A stretch of 64,000 bases of DNA from an uncultured Hyphomicrobiales bacterium (GCA_903861645.1 CAIOVE010000011.1:50877-114876); one strand, 5' to 3'; counted from the first letter of the stretch, positions 28,167-37,381 are shown. A program made the numbers and translations. Notes: generated by a model not told the origin, from the sequence alone.

Positions 28167-29918
28167 ATGACCATCAACAGACGCAAGCTGCTCGCGGGCG
28201 GCGGCGTGGCCGCGACGCTCGCCGCCACGGAACAAGCGCGGGCGGCGAACGCCGTCAAATGGAATCGCGTCGTCGACGTTGTTGTTGTCGGCGCCGGCGC
28301 GACGGGCCTGCCCGCGGCGATCGTCGCGCGGGAGGCGGGAAACTCCGTCGTGATCGTCGAGGCCGAGCCCCACGCGGGCGGCCACGCGATTTGCAGCGGC
28401 GGCAACATGCCGCTCGGCGGCGGCACGAGTTTCCAGAAAAAATGGGGCGTGAAGGATTCGCCCGATCTTGTGTTTCAGGATCTCACGGACTGGTCCGTCA
28501 CCTCCGCCAACGGCTCGGCCGATTACCGCTACAACGACCGCGAGGTCATCAGGGCCTTCGCCGACAATTGCGCGGCGACGTGCGAGTTCCTCATCGCGCA
28601 TGGCGTGGTGTTCGTCGACAAGGCGCCGGACACGCAGGGCGGCAACTCCGTGGGCGCCTCCGTGCCCCGCGAGATGCATTGCGCGCCCGTCGACTGGCCG
28701 CTGATCCAGACCGGCAAGCCCGCCGATCCCGACAAGCGGCTGACCATGTCGACCGGCAATGGACTGATGCATCCGCTGATCGCCTCGGCGCGCAAGGCGG
28801 GCGTCGAAATCCTGCTGTCGCACCGCATGAAATCGATTCATCGGCAAGGCCCGCAATCGGGCCCCGTCGTCGGCGTGACCGTCGAGCATGAAGGCAAGAC
28901 GATCAACATCCGCGCGCGCAAGGCGGTCATTCTCGGCACGGGCGGCTCGACGTCCAACGTGAATTTCCGTCGCATGTTCGACCCGCGCCTGACCGAGGAA
29001 TATTGTGGCGTGGCCGGCACGCCGTGGTCGTATCAGGACGCCAGCGGCGAGATCGCCGGCATGGCCATCGGCGCCTCTCTGTGGGGGCTCTACAACAACA
29101 CCGGCGAGTTCGGCTCGGGCGTCACCAAGCCGGGCACGATCGGCGGCCAGTTCGGTTACGTGAACCTGCGGTTCTTCCCCGGCAGCGAGGTGTTTCCCAA
29201 GGCCCGCTCGACGGGATTGCCGGTGAAGGACTGGCAGGACGTCATCACCGTCAACATGCTGGGCAAGCGCTTCTACGACGAAACAGGACGACAGTTCTCG
29301 TCGGACAATTACGGCGTCAACAAGGACTACGTTCCGAACTCCTATCTCAACGCCAAGAACTTGAAGTGGAATCCCAACAACTGGCTTAACGCGGCGATGG
29401 CGGGCGTCGGCGATGGCCACAACGGCGGCGGGCCAATCTGGGCGATCTTCGATTCAGCCGCCGCCGAGCGCGAGAAATGGGATCTCAAGGCGCCGAATGT
29501 CGACGCCGACAACGGGTTCTTCTTCAGCGCCGACTCGCTTGGCGAACTCGCGCGCAAGATCCGGATGAAATACCAGCGCCTGCCCATGCCGCCCGAAAAT
29601 CTCGAGGCGACCGTGGCGCGCTACAACTCCTTCGTCGACTCCGGCAAGGACGATGACTTTGGCAAGCCGAAGCCCCTTCACAAGATCGAAAAGGGGCCGT
29701 TTTACGCCGCCTGGGCGACGCCGGTGCTGCACGACACGCGCGCCGGCCTGCGCATAAACGCCAAGGGGCAGGTCGTTGACATGAACGGCGACGTCATCCC
29801 CGGCCTGTATTGCGGCGGCGAGACGGCGGGCGGTTTCAGCCTGCACGGTCTCGCGCGCGCCACCTGTCAGGGTTTCGTCGCCGGCACGAACGCGGCGAAG
29901 GAAACGGCGCGGGCCTGA
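28167..29918 (+). CDS. Tat-exported FAD-dependent dehydrogenase (fumarate reductase/3-ketosteroid dehydrogenase-like flavoprotein)
   Basis: 583 residues. The N-terminus INRRKLLAGGGVAATLAA is a twin-arginine signal, so the folded flavoprotein goes to the periplasm. The FAD loop DVVVVGAGATGLPAAIVARE is followed by GGHAICSGGNMPLGGGTSFQ and ends with GLYCGGETAGGFSLHGLARA, as in the FAD_binding_2 family (flavocytochrome c, urocanate reductase, KstD). No haem motif is present, so an electron partner is needed. No such partner lies nearby. GAGGAA precedes the ATG. Confidence 0.85.
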   Translation: MTINRRKLLAGGGVAATLAATEQARAANAVKWNRVVDVVVVGAGATGLPAAIVAREAGNSVVIVEAEPHAGGHAICSGGNMPLGGGTSFQKKWGVKDSPDLVFQDLTDWSVTSANGSADYRYNDREVIRAFADNCAATCEFLIAHGVVFVDKAPDTQGGNSVGASVPREMHCAPVDWPLIQTGKPADPDKRLTMSTGNGLMHPLIASARKAGVEILLSHRMKSIHRQGPQSGPVVGVTVEHEGKTINIRARKAVILGTGGSTSNVNFRRMFDPRLTEEYCGVAGTPWSYQDASGEIAGMAIGASLWGLYNNTGEFGSGVTKPGTIGGQFGYVNLRFFPGSEVFPKARSTGLPVKDWQDVITVNMLGKRFYDETGRQFSSDNYGVNKDYVPNSYLNAKNLKWNPNNWLNAAMAGVGDGHNGGGPIWAIFDSAAAEREKWDLKAPNVDADNGFFFSADSLGELARKIRMKYQRLPMPPENLEATVARYNSFVDSGKDDDFGKPKPLHKIEKGPFYAAWATPVLHDTRAGLRINAKGQVVDMNGDVIPGLYCGGETAGGFSLHGLARATCQGFVAGTNAAKETARA

Positions 29919-29922
29919 TCGC

Positions 29923-31737
29923 TCAGACAGGCGCCGCGTCGGCCAGCGCCGCGGCGCCCGTCTCGAATTGCAGACGGGCGAGGCGCGCGTAAAGACCATC
30001 CTTCGAGACGAGGGAGGCGTGCGTGCCTTCCTCGACGACCCGGCCATCCTCCATGACGAGTATGCGGTCGGCTCCCAGCACGGTCGCCAGACGATGGGCG
30101 ATGACCAGCGTCGTGCGGCCCTTCATCACGTTGTCGAGGGCGCGCTGCACGAGCGTCTCGTTTTCCGCGTCGAGCGCCGAGGTCGCTTCATCCAGCAGCA
30201 GAATTGGCGCGTTCATCAGAATGGCGCGGGCGATGGCGAGGCGCTGGCGCTGGCCGCCCGAAAGCGTCACGCCGCGCTCGCCGAGCTTCGTGTCGTAGCC
30301 GGCTGGCAAGGCGCGGATGAATTCGTCCGCCGCGGCGCGCTCGGCCGCGGCGATCACTTCCGCGTCGGTCGCGTCGGCCCGGCCATAGCGAATATTCTCG
30401 GCGACGGAGGCGCCGAAGACGACGGCGTCCTGCGGCACCAGCGCCATGCGGCCGCGGGCCTTGGCCGGATCGACCTGACGCACATCGACGCCATCGACGA
30501 GCACCCGCCCCCCCGTCGGATCGTAGAAGCGCATCAGCAGTTGGAACACGGTCGACTTTCCGGCGCCGGAGGGGCCGACGATGGCGACGGTTTCGCCCGC
30601 CCGCACCGACAGGGTCAGGCCGGAGACGACGCTTGTTTCAGGCCGCGTCGGATAGGAGAAGGAAACATTCTCGAAGGCGATTTCGCCGCGCGGCGGCTCG
30701 GGCAGGCGCAGCGGGTTGGCCGGCGCGACGATCGTCGGCTGGATGGCGAGAAGGTCCGCGATGCGGCCCGCCGCGCCGGCGGCGGAGGACAATTCGCTCC
30801 AGACCTCCGACAACTGGCCCATGGAGCTCGCGCCCAGCACGGCCGACAGCACGAATTGCGACAGCAGGCCGCCGGTCATCCGGCCGGCCATGACATCCTG
30901 CGCGCCAAGCCAGAGCACGGCCACCACGCTGGCGAAGGCGAGGAAGATCGCCACCGTCGTCAGCAGGGCGCGGGCGCCCATGGCGGCGCGCGCTGCGGCA
31001 TAGGCGTTCTCGGCGGCGGCGCGAAAGCGGCCAATGGTCGCCTCCTCGGCGACGAAGGCCTGCATGGTGCGGGCGGCCGAAAGGTTTTCGGCGGCGAAGG
31101 CGCTGGCCTCGGCGAGCGTGTCCTGCGCCAGGCGCGAGCGGTTGCGCACGGAGCGGCCGGACGCCACCAGCGGCAGCACGATGATCGGGATCGCCACCAG
31201 AACGAGGATCGACAGCTTGGGGCTGGTCACCACCATCATGCCGGTCGCGCCGATGAACATGAAGAAATTGCGCAGGGCGACCGAGGCGGAGGAGCCGAAG
31301 GCGGATTTCATCTGGGTGGTGTCGGCGGTCAGGCGCGAGACGAGTTCGCCGGTCTTGGCGCTGTCGTAGAAGGCCGCGTCCTGATGGGCCAGATGGGCGA
31401 AAAGGTCGCCGCGCAGGTCCGCGACGACCCGCTCGCCCAGCGTCATGACCAGAAAATAGCGGGCGCCGGACGCCACCGCCAGAACGCCCACGACCAGCAA
31501 CATGCCGGTGAAATAGCGGTCGATCAGGCCGGCGCTGTCGGGCGAAAAACCGAAATCGATCATGCGGCGGACCGCGACCGGCAGGGTCAGGGTCGCCGCC
31601 GAGGCGACCACGAGAGCCGCCAGCGCGGCCAGAATCCAGCCCTTGTGCCTGATGGCGTAGGGCAAAAGGGGCTTCAGCGCCTTCAGCGATGTCCGGGGGC
31701 GGCGGCCCTCGGCGGCGCTGGCGTTAACGTCGTTCAT
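29923..31737 (-). CDS. ABC exporter, fused membrane and ATPase (MsbA-like)
   Basis: 604 residues: six-helix exporter domain (about 25-320) and nucleotide-binding domain (about 350-590). Walker A GPSGAGKST, signature LSGGQRQRLAIARA and Walker B ILLLDEATSALD are intact. Half-transporters of this type dimerise and export lipids, peptides or drugs. The substrate cannot be read from the sequence. GAGGGGATT lies before the ATG. It is divergent from rpmE. Confidence 0.9.
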   Translation of the reverse strand: MNDVNASAAEGRRPRTSLKALKPLLPYAIRHKGWILAALAALVVASAATLTLPVAVRRMIDFGFSPDSAGLIDRYFTGMLLVVGVLAVASGARYFLVMTLGERVVADLRGDLFAHLAHQDAAFYDSAKTGELVSRLTADTTQMKSAFGSSASVALRNFFMFIGATGMMVVTSPKLSILVLVAIPIIVLPLVASGRSVRNRSRLAQDTLAEASAFAAENLSAARTMQAFVAEEATIGRFRAAAENAYAAARAAMGARALLTTVAIFLAFASVVAVLWLGAQDVMAGRMTGGLLSQFVLSAVLGASSMGQLSEVWSELSSAAGAAGRIADLLAIQPTIVAPANPLRLPEPPRGEIAFENVSFSYPTRPETSVVSGLTLSVRAGETVAIVGPSGAGKSTVFQLLMRFYDPTGGRVLVDGVDVRQVDPAKARGRMALVPQDAVVFGASVAENIRYGRADATDAEVIAAAERAAADEFIRALPAGYDTKLGERGVTLSGGQRQRLAIARAILMNAPILLLDEATSALDAENETLVQRALDNVMKGRTTLVIAHRLATVLGADRILVMEDGRVVEEGTHASLVSKDGLYARLARLQFETGAAALADAAPV

Positions 31738-31798
31738 AGGCTCAATCCCCTCGCGAACCGCCCGGCGGCGCCCCGGCTGTAAAACCGCGCGACCAATC

Positions 31799-31827
31799 TT
31801 GTTTCCCCCGGCCGCCTGCGTTATAGG
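31799..31827 (+). promoter_or_regulatory. Putative sigma-70 promoter of rpmE
   Basis: TTGTTT (31799-31804), a 17-base spacer and TATAGG (31822-31827) resemble a housekeeping promoter, with a leader of about 110 bases before the rpmE start. It is the best candidate in the ABC exporter-rpmE gap. Confidence 0.4.
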
Positions 31828-31946
31828 GGCGCAACCCCACGCTTGGGAATGACCTTTTCACCGCCGCGTCGGCTAAACGCGGTCGAATGCAGAGCGGTTT
31901 GGCGCGAACGACGCGCGCCGGCCACGTCCGGTTCAAGGAAACGACG

Positions 31947-32174
31947 ATGAAAGCCGATATCCATCCCCAATACCACGTGATCAAGGTCGTGATGACCGAC
32001 GGCACGGAATACACAACCCGCTCGACCTACGGCAATCCGGGCGACACGCTGAACCTCGACATCGACCCCAAGACCCATCCGGCGTGGACCGGCGGCTCGC
32101 AGCAGCTGCTCGACCGCGGCGGCCGTCTGTCGAAGTTCAACTCGCGCTTCGGCAACCTCGGCCTCAAGAAGTAA
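31947..32174 (+). CDS. rpmE: 50S ribosomal protein L31
   Basis: 75 residues ([20 protein letters not shown] ...). It belongs to the L31 type that lacks the zinc-binding CxxC pair: there is no cysteine at all. This zinc-free type is normal in Alphaproteobacteria. AAGGAAACG is the ribosome site. A strong terminator follows at 32195. Confidence 0.95.
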   Translation: MKADIHPQYHVIKVVMTDGTEYTTRSTYGNPGDTLNLDIDPKTHPAWTGGSQQLLDRGGRLSKFNSRFGNLGLKK

Positions 32175-32194
32175 CTCCGGGCTTCCCGCGAAAC

Positions 32195-32224
32195 AAAAAA
32201 CCCGGCCTCGCGGCCGGGTTTTTT
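32195..32224 (+). terminator. Rho-independent terminator after rpmE
   Basis: Stem CCCGGCC / GGCCGGG with loop TCGC, flanked by six A on the left and six T on the right. It can end transcription from both sides: rpmE on the plus strand and rcdA on the minus strand. Confidence 0.9.
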
Positions 32225-32243
32225 ATTGGGTCGCCGGAAGCGC

Positions 32244-32780
32244 TCAGGCCTTGCCGGGAAACGCCCTTTGCAAGGTTTCGAGCTGCCGATGCACCTGGAT
32301 CGGCGCGGGAATGGCCTCGGCGGGCGACTTGGCGCGATAAAGCAACTCGTCGAGGTGGAGGATGCGCGCCTGCAAACGCAGGGAGTGACGGCAAAGCTCC
32401 TGCAACTGCTCGGGCAATTTGGTGAAGGTCTCGGTGGCGCTCGCCAGTTCCTGCGGCGAAAGCTTGACGCGATGCTTCTCGGCGGTCGCCTGCGCCTGGG
32501 TCATCTCGCCCTCGTTGACCGCGCGCTGCAACAGCAGCCACGAGGCCAACTGCATGAGGCGGGTCGTCAGGCGCATGCTTTCGGAGGCGTAGGCGAGGGC
32601 TTCCATGCGCGGCAGGCCCTTGGCTTCGAGCCGGCCCGGCCCGTCCAGATAGGCCGCCGACTGTTCGACGAGGCCCATGCCCTCCTTGAACAGCGCCTTG
32701 AAGGCGTCCGACGTCGCCAGCTTCTGGGCGAAGGAAACAGTCTTCTGGTTCTGGTCCTGGAAACTCGTCACGCTCGCCAT
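32244..32780 (-). CDS. rcdA: RcdA family protein (DUF1465), regulator of CtrA degradation
   Basis: 178 residues, all-helical. The conserved core KALFKEGMGLVEQSAAYLDG ... YASESMRLTTRLMQLASWLL is the RcdA/DUF1465 signature. In Caulobacter, RcdA is an adaptor that helps ClpXP destroy the cell-cycle regulator CtrA at the G1-S change; the same role is expected here. A disordered C-terminal tail follows the helical bundle. It lies between rpmE and the DUF1192 gene, which matches the gene order of other Rhizobiales. Confidence 0.85.
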   Translation of the reverse strand: MASVTSFQDQNQKTVSFAQKLATSDAFKALFKEGMGLVEQSAAYLDGPGRLEAKGLPRMEALAYASESMRLTTRLMQLASWLLLQRAVNEGEMTQAQATAEKHRVKLSPQELASATETFTKLPEQLQELCRHSLRLQARILHLDELLYRAKSPAEAIPAPIQVHRQLETLQRAFPGKA

Positions 32781-32956
32781 GATACTCGCCCTGTTCGGCC
32801 TGACCCGTGTACTTGAACGGGACGGCTCCTTCTTGTCGCCTCATGTTCAGCAATAGTAACGCCAAAAGGGCCAAAGGAGTCGATAACCATTCATAAAGGT
32901 TAACGCGCCGGCCGCGCCAAAACCCTCCGCAAGCCCGCGCAAGGGCGTTCGCGGCC

Positions 32957-32984
32957 AAAAAAAGAGCCGCGCGAGGGCGGCTCT
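32957..32984 (-). terminator. Terminator of the small RNA / DUF1192 transcript
   Basis: AGAGCCGC / GCGGCTCT with a six-base loop and seven T on the minus strand. It closes the candidate sRNA and would also end any read-through from the DUF1192 gene. Confidence 0.85.
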
Positions 32985-33060
32985 AAGTGGTAACAGGGAG
33001 GCGTCAAACAGAGTGGACAGGACCACTCGGATATCCCGACAAAATCGGGACACCTCATTA
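32957..33060 (-). ncRNA. Candidate small regulatory RNA with anti-Shine-Dalgarno motif
   Basis: Reading the minus strand 5' to 3': hairpin TCCCGA-TTTTG-TCGGGA (33050-33034), hairpin GAGTGG-TCCTGT-CCACTC (33028-33011), a single-stranded CCTCCC (33001-32996), then an 8-base terminator stem AGAGCCGC / GCGGCTCT ending in a T run (32984-32957). Two stems, an exposed CCUCCC that can pair with ribosome sites and an intrinsic terminator make the layout of alphaproteobacterial trans-acting sRNAs. It may belong to the suhB/MmgR group (inference from memory). The 5' end is not fixed. Confidence 0.6.
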
Positions 33061-33155
33061 ATACTTCATAACCCTTAATCGCCGGTTAAATGGCGCGCGA
33101 AAAGGCCGGCGCTTTCCCGCGTCGGGATTTGGCGGCGCCAAAACGGGGCATTTTT

Positions 33156-33365
33156 TCAGGACGATTTGAACACCGAGTCGGCGGCCGCCCGCGAGGCCAG
33201 CTTGGCGACGCGCGCGCTCTCCAGCCGCGCGATTTCCTCGCGCAAGAGCGCGACGCGCTCGTCGAGTTCGTCAACCGACAGCGTATCGAGCGGTTGGCCG
33301 ATCTCATGGGCCAGCTTCTTTTTCGGCGGCGCGCCGAAGGGATCGATGTCGTCGAACAGGGCCAT
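33156..33365 (-). CDS. DUF1192 family protein
   Basis: 69 residues (MALFDDIDPFGAPPKKKLAH ...). It has the conserved LFDDIDP start and a coiled-coil stretch (SVDELDERVALLREEIARLE). This is the DUF1192 family, restricted mostly to Alphaproteobacteria, function unknown. It is divergent from the quinone oxidoreductase gene, a conserved arrangement in the order. Confidence 0.9.
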   Translation of the reverse strand: MALFDDIDPFGAPPKKKLAHEIGQPLDTLSVDELDERVALLREEIARLESARVAKLASRAAADSVFKSS

Positions 33366-33488
33366 GCGCGCCTCCTTCGCTGGAACGCGTCCTTTATACG
33401 CCCGCGGGCCAGCCTGTCATGCCCTGCGATTGCCACGGGCGCCGCGCGGGTTTAGGTCGAACGCAGCCCGTTTCCCCGGAGGATCGCC

Positions 33489-34481
33489 ATGACCGCGCTG
33501 CCCGCCACCATGACCGCCATCGCCCTGCACGGCGCGGGCGGCCCCGAAGTCCTGCAACCGGAAACCCGGCCCGTCCCCCTGCCCGGCCCCGGCGAAATCC
33601 TCATCAAGGTCGCCGCGGCCGGCGTCAACCGCCCCGACGTGTCCCAGCGGCAGGGCAAATATCCGCCGCCGCCCGGCGCCTCCGATCTGCCGGGCCTTGA
33701 AATCGCCGGCGCGGTCGTCGCGCTTGGCGAGGGCGCCAGCGCGTTCAGGATCGGCGATCAGGTGTGCGCGCTCGCCCACGGCGGCGGCTACGCCGAATAT
33801 TGCGCGGTGCATGAAACCCACGCCCTGCCCACGCCGAAAGGCCTCTCGCTCATCGAGGCGGCGGCGTTGTGCGAAACCTTCTTCACGGTCTGGGTCAATG
33901 TCTTCGACCGCGCCGGATTGAAGGCGGGCGAATGGATCCTCATTCACGGCGGCTCGTCTGGCATCGGCACGACGGCGATCATGCTGGCGAAAAACTTCGG
34001 CGCGAAAGTCATCGTCACGGCGGGCTCGGACGAGAAGTGCGCGGCCTGTCTGAAGCTCGGCGCCGACGTGGCGATCAACTACAAGACGACCGATTTCGTC
34101 CCCGCCGTCATGGAGGCGACCGGCAAGCATGGCGCCGATGTCATTCTCGACATGGTCGGCGGCCCCTACGTCGAACGCAATCACCAGTGCGCGGCGATGG
34201 ACGGGCGCGTGGCGCAGATCGCCTGGATGCAGGGCACCAAGGTCGATCTCAAATACATGAGCGCGCGGCGCGTGACGCATACGGGCTCGGCGCTTCGCCC
34301 GCGCACGGTCGCCGAAAAGGCGGCCATCGCGCATTCGCTGCGCACCAAGGTCTGGCCGCTGATCGAGGCGGGCAAGATCAGGCCCGTGATGGACTCGACC
34401 TTCCCGCTGCGCGAGGCCGGCAAGGCGCATGAGCGGCTGGAATCCTCCGGCCATATCGGCAAGGTCGTGCTGGTGGTGTGA
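33489..34481 (+). CDS. NAD(P)H quinone oxidoreductase, PIG3/zeta-crystallin-like
   Basis: 330 residues of the MDR superfamily without zinc ligands. It has [20 protein letters not shown], the NADPH loop [20 protein letters not shown] and the PIG3-type C-terminus [20 protein letters not shown]. The enzyme reduces quinones with NADPH in the cytoplasm. GGAGGATC precedes the ATG. Its stop codon overlaps the trmD start (TGATG), so the two genes are coupled. Confidence 0.9.
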   Translation: MTALPATMTAIALHGAGGPEVLQPETRPVPLPGPGEILIKVAAAGVNRPDVSQRQGKYPPPPGASDLPGLEIAGAVVALGEGASAFRIGDQVCALAHGGGYAEYCAVHETHALPTPKGLSLIEAAALCETFFTVWVNVFDRAGLKAGEWILIHGGSSGIGTTAIMLAKNFGAKVIVTAGSDEKCAACLKLGADVAINYKTTDFVPAVMEATGKHGADVILDMVGGPYVERNHQCAAMDGRVAQIAWMQGTKVDLKYMSARRVTHTGSALRPRTVAEKAAIAHSLRTKVWPLIEAGKIRPVMDSTFPLREAGKAHERLESSGHIGKVVLVV

Positions 34482-35173
34482 TGGACGTGTTTCGCGCCAC
34501 GATCCTCACGCTTTTTCCCGAGATGTTTCCGGGCCCGCTCGGACAGTCGCTGTCGGGCGACGGGCTGGCGCGTGGATTGTGGTCGCTGGAAACCGTCAAC
34601 ATCCGCGATCACGGCCTAGGTCGCCATCGCGCCGTCGACGACACGCCAGCGGGCGGCGGACCGGGCATGGTCATCCGCGCCGACGTGCTGGCGGCGAGCA
34701 TCGACGCGGCCCTGCCCGCCGATGATCCACGCCCGCGTTTGCTGATGTCGCCGCGCGGCGAGCGGCTGACACAGGCGATGGCGCGCGAATGGTCCGCCGG
34801 ACCGGGCGTCGCGATCATTTGCGGCCGCTTCGAGGGCGTCGACGAGCGGGTCATCGCCGGGCGCGGACTGCGCGAGATATCAATCGGGGATTACGTGCTG
34901 TCGGGCGGCGAGATCGCCGCGCTCGTCACGCTCGACGCTTGCGTGCGGCTGATCCCCGGCGTGATGGGCAAGACCGAATCCGGCAGCGACGAAAGCTTCG
35001 AGAACGGCTTGCTGGAATATCCGCAGTACACGCGGCCACGCGACTGGGAAGGCAGCTCCATTCCCAAGACGCTTCTGTCGGGCGACCATGCCCGGATCGC
35101 GCGCTGGCGGCGCGAGGAGGCCGAACGGTTGACGCGCGCGCGCCGCCCCGACCTGCTGGCGCCGAAGGGCTGA
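34481..35173 (+). CDS. trmD: tRNA (guanine-37-N1)-methyltransferase
   Basis: 230 residues. The SPOUT fold signatures are [38 protein letters not shown] and [17 protein letters not shown], the deep trefoil-knot AdoMet site. It methylates G37 of tRNAs that read codons starting with C (and some others) and keeps the reading frame. It overlaps the quinone oxidoreductase gene by one base; a GTG at 34478 is an alternative start. The usual partners rpsP, rimM and rplS are not adjacent. Confidence 0.96.
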   Translation: MDVFRATILTLFPEMFPGPLGQSLSGDGLARGLWSLETVNIRDHGLGRHRAVDDTPAGGGPGMVIRADVLAASIDAALPADDPRPRLLMSPRGERLTQAMAREWSAGPGVAIICGRFEGVDERVIAGRGLREISIGDYVLSGGEIAALVTLDACVRLIPGVMGKTESGSDESFENGLLEYPQYTRPRDWEGSSIPKTLLSGDHARIARWRREEAERLTRARRPDLLAPKG

Positions 35174-35182
35174 GCGAAAGCT

Positions 35183-35977
35183 CTATTTCAGCAGCTTGTC
35201 CATGATCGGCGCGCTGAGAACGGCGGCGATGCCGATCAGCACATAGGCCGAGAGGCGGAACATGCGCTCGCTGGAGCGATGAAACAGTTTCGCGCCGCCC
35301 CACAAGCCGAACGCATAACCCGGCCAGACGATGACCGCGTAGATCACGACCTGCCAGGTGAACAGGCCGGTGACGATGAACATCAGGTCCATCGCGGTCG
35401 AACTCAACGCGTAATAGGCCATGATGTTGCCGCGGATGGTCGCGGCGTCGTCCTTCTGGCCAAGCCAGTAGGCAAGGATCGGCGGACCGGAAATGCCCGC
35501 GACCGCGCCCATGAGGCCGGCCAGCGCGCCAACGCCGACGGACAGGGGCGGATTGGGTCGTCCCGTGTAGCGCCAGCCCGACACCAGCACGGCCAGCATG
35601 AGCACCACCACGCCCTCCATGCCCCAGCGCACCATCGTCGGGTCGGCCGTCGCCAGCAGCCACGTGCCAAGCGGCAGCATGATCAGATGGCCGATCAGCA
35701 TGGGCAGCACCTGCGGCCACTTGCAGGTCGGCACGGAGCGATAGCCATAGGGCGTCGCCGAACCAAGATCGAACAGGTAGAACATGGGCACGGCGACCTT
35801 CGGCCCGAAGGTCATCGCCGCCAGCGGAATGACGATCAGCGCGCCGCCGAAGCCCGAATAGCCACGCACCACGCCGCCAATCAGCGAGACCGCCAGCAGG
35901 AACCAGACCCGATGCTCGTGCAGCGCGGCCCAGACGCCGGTCGCGAAATCGCCAGGCAACGACAAGAGATAGGACAC
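35183..35977 (-). CDS. TauE/SafE family sulfite exporter-like permease
   Basis: 264 residues with eight predicted membrane helices. The VVRGYSGFGGALIVIPLAAM segment is the conserved first TauE repeat and AGLMGAVAGISGPPILAYWL the second. Starts with GTG at 35977; the ribosome site is weak. Probably exports a sulfur-containing or carboxylate anion. It is divergent from ruvC. Second of three such permeases in the window. Confidence 0.83.
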   Translation of the reverse strand: MSYLLSLPGDFATGVWAALHEHRVWFLLAVSLIGGVVRGYSGFGGALIVIPLAAMTFGPKVAVPMFYLFDLGSATPYGYRSVPTCKWPQVLPMLIGHLIMLPLGTWLLATADPTMVRWGMEGVVVLMLAVLVSGWRYTGRPNPPLSVGVGALAGLMGAVAGISGPPILAYWLGQKDDAATIRGNIMAYYALSSTAMDLMFIVTGLFTWQVVIYAVIVWPGYAFGLWGGAKLFHRSSERMFRLSAYVLIGIAAVLSAPIMDKLLK

Positions 35978-36034
35978 ACGGACACCGCGAGGCGAGAATT
36001 ATGGAAGCATCCCCGCGGCTGCTAGTCTGTGGCC

Positions 36035-36643
36035 ATGAGCGCTTCCCCGATTCGCATCATCGGCATTGACCCCGGTCTGCGCAACCTCGGATGGGGCGTG
36101 ATCGACCGCGACGGCTCGCGGCTCAGCTTCGTCGCCTGCGGCTCGATTCACTCGGACGCCGCGTTGAGCCTCGCCGACCGCTTGCGCCAGTTGCATGACG
36201 GCCTGTCGGCGGTGCTGCGCGAACACGCGCCGGGCGAGGCGGCGGTGGAGGAGACCTTCGTCAATCGCGACCCGCAATCGGCGCTCAAGCTGGGTCAGGC
36301 GCGCGGCGTCGCGCTGGTCGTTCCCGCGCTGGCGGGACTGCCGGTCGCGGAATACGCGGCCAATCTGATCAAGAAAACGGTCGTCGGCGCCGGTCACGCG
36401 GAAAAAACGCAAGTGGCGATGATGGTGAAAATCCTGCTGCCGCGCAGCGAGGCAATGAGCGCGGACGCGGCCGACGCGCTGGCTGTCGCCATTACGCACG
36501 CGCAACATCGCGGCGCGCGCGATCTCGCCGCGCGGGTCGCGGCGAGCGCGGACCGGATGGTCAGCGCGAAACGATCAGCGGCGCGAGCGTCGGCGGGCCG
36601 ATCTGCTCCCAGAAGTCGGGGTTCGACTGCGACTGACGCTTGA
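36035..36643 (+). CDS. ruvC: Holliday junction resolvase RuvC
   Basis: 202 residues. It cuts four-way junctions during recombination repair. The catalytic acids are visible: D12 in [14 protein letters not shown] in [12 protein letters not shown], and the [13 protein letters not shown] end motif. The core finishes near residue 165; a further 35 residues of Ala/Arg/Ser-rich tail run through the 3' end of the convergent protease-like gene (83-base overlap). The usual ruvA-ruvB partners are not next to it. A GTG at 36029 is an alternative start. Confidence 0.92.
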   Translation: MSASPIRIIGIDPGLRNLGWGVIDRDGSRLSFVACGSIHSDAALSLADRLRQLHDGLSAVLREHAPGEAAVEETFVNRDPQSALKLGQARGVALVVPALAGLPVAEYAANLIKKTVVGAGHAEKTQVAMMVKILLPRSEAMSADAADALAVAITHAQHRGARDLAARVAASADRMVSAKRSAARASAGRSAPRSRGSTATDA

Positions 36644-37217
36644 CGAACGTGTAGGGCACGGCGTCCCAGGCGACGACGTTCTCGCGCATGTTGTCGAGAA
36701 CGAATTCGCCGTGGTCGGTTTTCACGGTGAGGATGGCGTGGCCGTCGCCATGCTCGTCCTTGACCACCGTCATCAGCAGCGCCTGACGCGGCAGGCCGAG
36801 CGAGATCAGCAACTTGCGTTTCAGCAGCGCGTAGTCCTCGCAATCGCCGTAGCCGTCCGATGGCAGATCCCACTGATCAACAACGCCCCAATGGTCCATG
36901 TCGGACATCGGGCGGATCGCGTGGTTCACTTTTTCATTGACCTGTTCGATCAGACGCCAGTTGCCCGGCGTCAGTTCGACGTCCTCCGGCGGCAACGGTC
37001 CACCGGCGCATTCGGCCTGATAGCGGGCGCAAAAATCAACCCAGCCCCATGGCGTCGAGGTGCGTCCCGTGATCGGCATGAAACTGGAAACGGGGACCGC
37101 GCCGGACGCCAGGGTCCGGGCGTGTGTCGTCCTGCTGGCGGCCTCGGCCGGCGCGCCGCAACCGATAGTCGCGATAACGCCCAACGCAGCAATGATGGCC
37201 TTGCCGATAAAACGCAT
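36561..37217 (-). CDS. Bacterial transglutaminase-like cysteine proteinase (BTLCP), periplasmic
   Basis: 218 residues. A signal peptide with a lipobox-like cysteine ([16 protein letters not shown]) is followed by the BTLCP domain. The Cys-His-Asp triad positions are seen in [14 protein letters not shown] (Cys), [15 protein letters not shown] (His) and FVLDNM (Asp). In other bacteria (LapG type) such proteases cleave surface adhesins, sometimes under cyclic-di-GMP control; whether this one is LapG is not certain. ATG 37217 is preferred. The C-terminal 83 bases overlap ruvC in antisense. Confidence 0.85.
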   Translation of the reverse strand: MRFIGKAIIAALGVIATIGCGAPAEAASRTTHARTLASGAVPVSSFMPITGRTSTPWGWVDFCARYQAECAGGPLPPEDVELTPGNWRLIEQVNEKVNHAIRPMSDMDHWGVVDQWDLPSDGYGDCEDYALLKRKLLISLGLPRQALLMTVVKDEHGDGHAILTVKTDHGEFVLDNMRENVVAWDAVPYTFVKRQSQSNPDFWEQIGPPTLAPLIVSR

Positions 37218-37381
37218 GACGCACGCAACCCCACAACGCCGCCCGGTCGCCCGAGCCATCGTGGCGAGGAAAAACACACCCTCGCCCCAATCGTTAATGA
37301 AAGGTAAATGAACGAACGCGTGGCGTCACCCCCGGCGGAAGCCAGAAATGAACAAGTGGTTAACGGGGAAGCCGGTCGCGG

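Larger units (their letters stand above)
32781..33155. other. Intergenic region rcdA-DUF1192 with structured RNA
   Basis: This 375-base gap contains the probable small RNA at 32957-33060 on the minus strand, the AT-rich block at 33055-33090 that may hold its promoter, and a short TTTGGC-GGC-GCCAAA dyad near 33135 just after the DUF1192 stop. A 68-codon minus-strand frame across the hairpins (32847-33053) looks spurious. Confidence 0.6.

Noticed and set aside
28062..29420. 452-codon frame opposite the FAD dehydrogenase
   Set aside because: Shadow of the flavoprotein gene caused by high third-position GC.
33001..33050. CRISPR-like repeat
   Set aside because: The two hairpins have different sequences and there is no repeat-spacer periodicity; no cas genes occur in the window.
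32847..33053. 68-codon frame on the minus strand
   Set aside because: It runs straight through the two hairpins and the terminator of the candidate small RNA and has no ribosome site.
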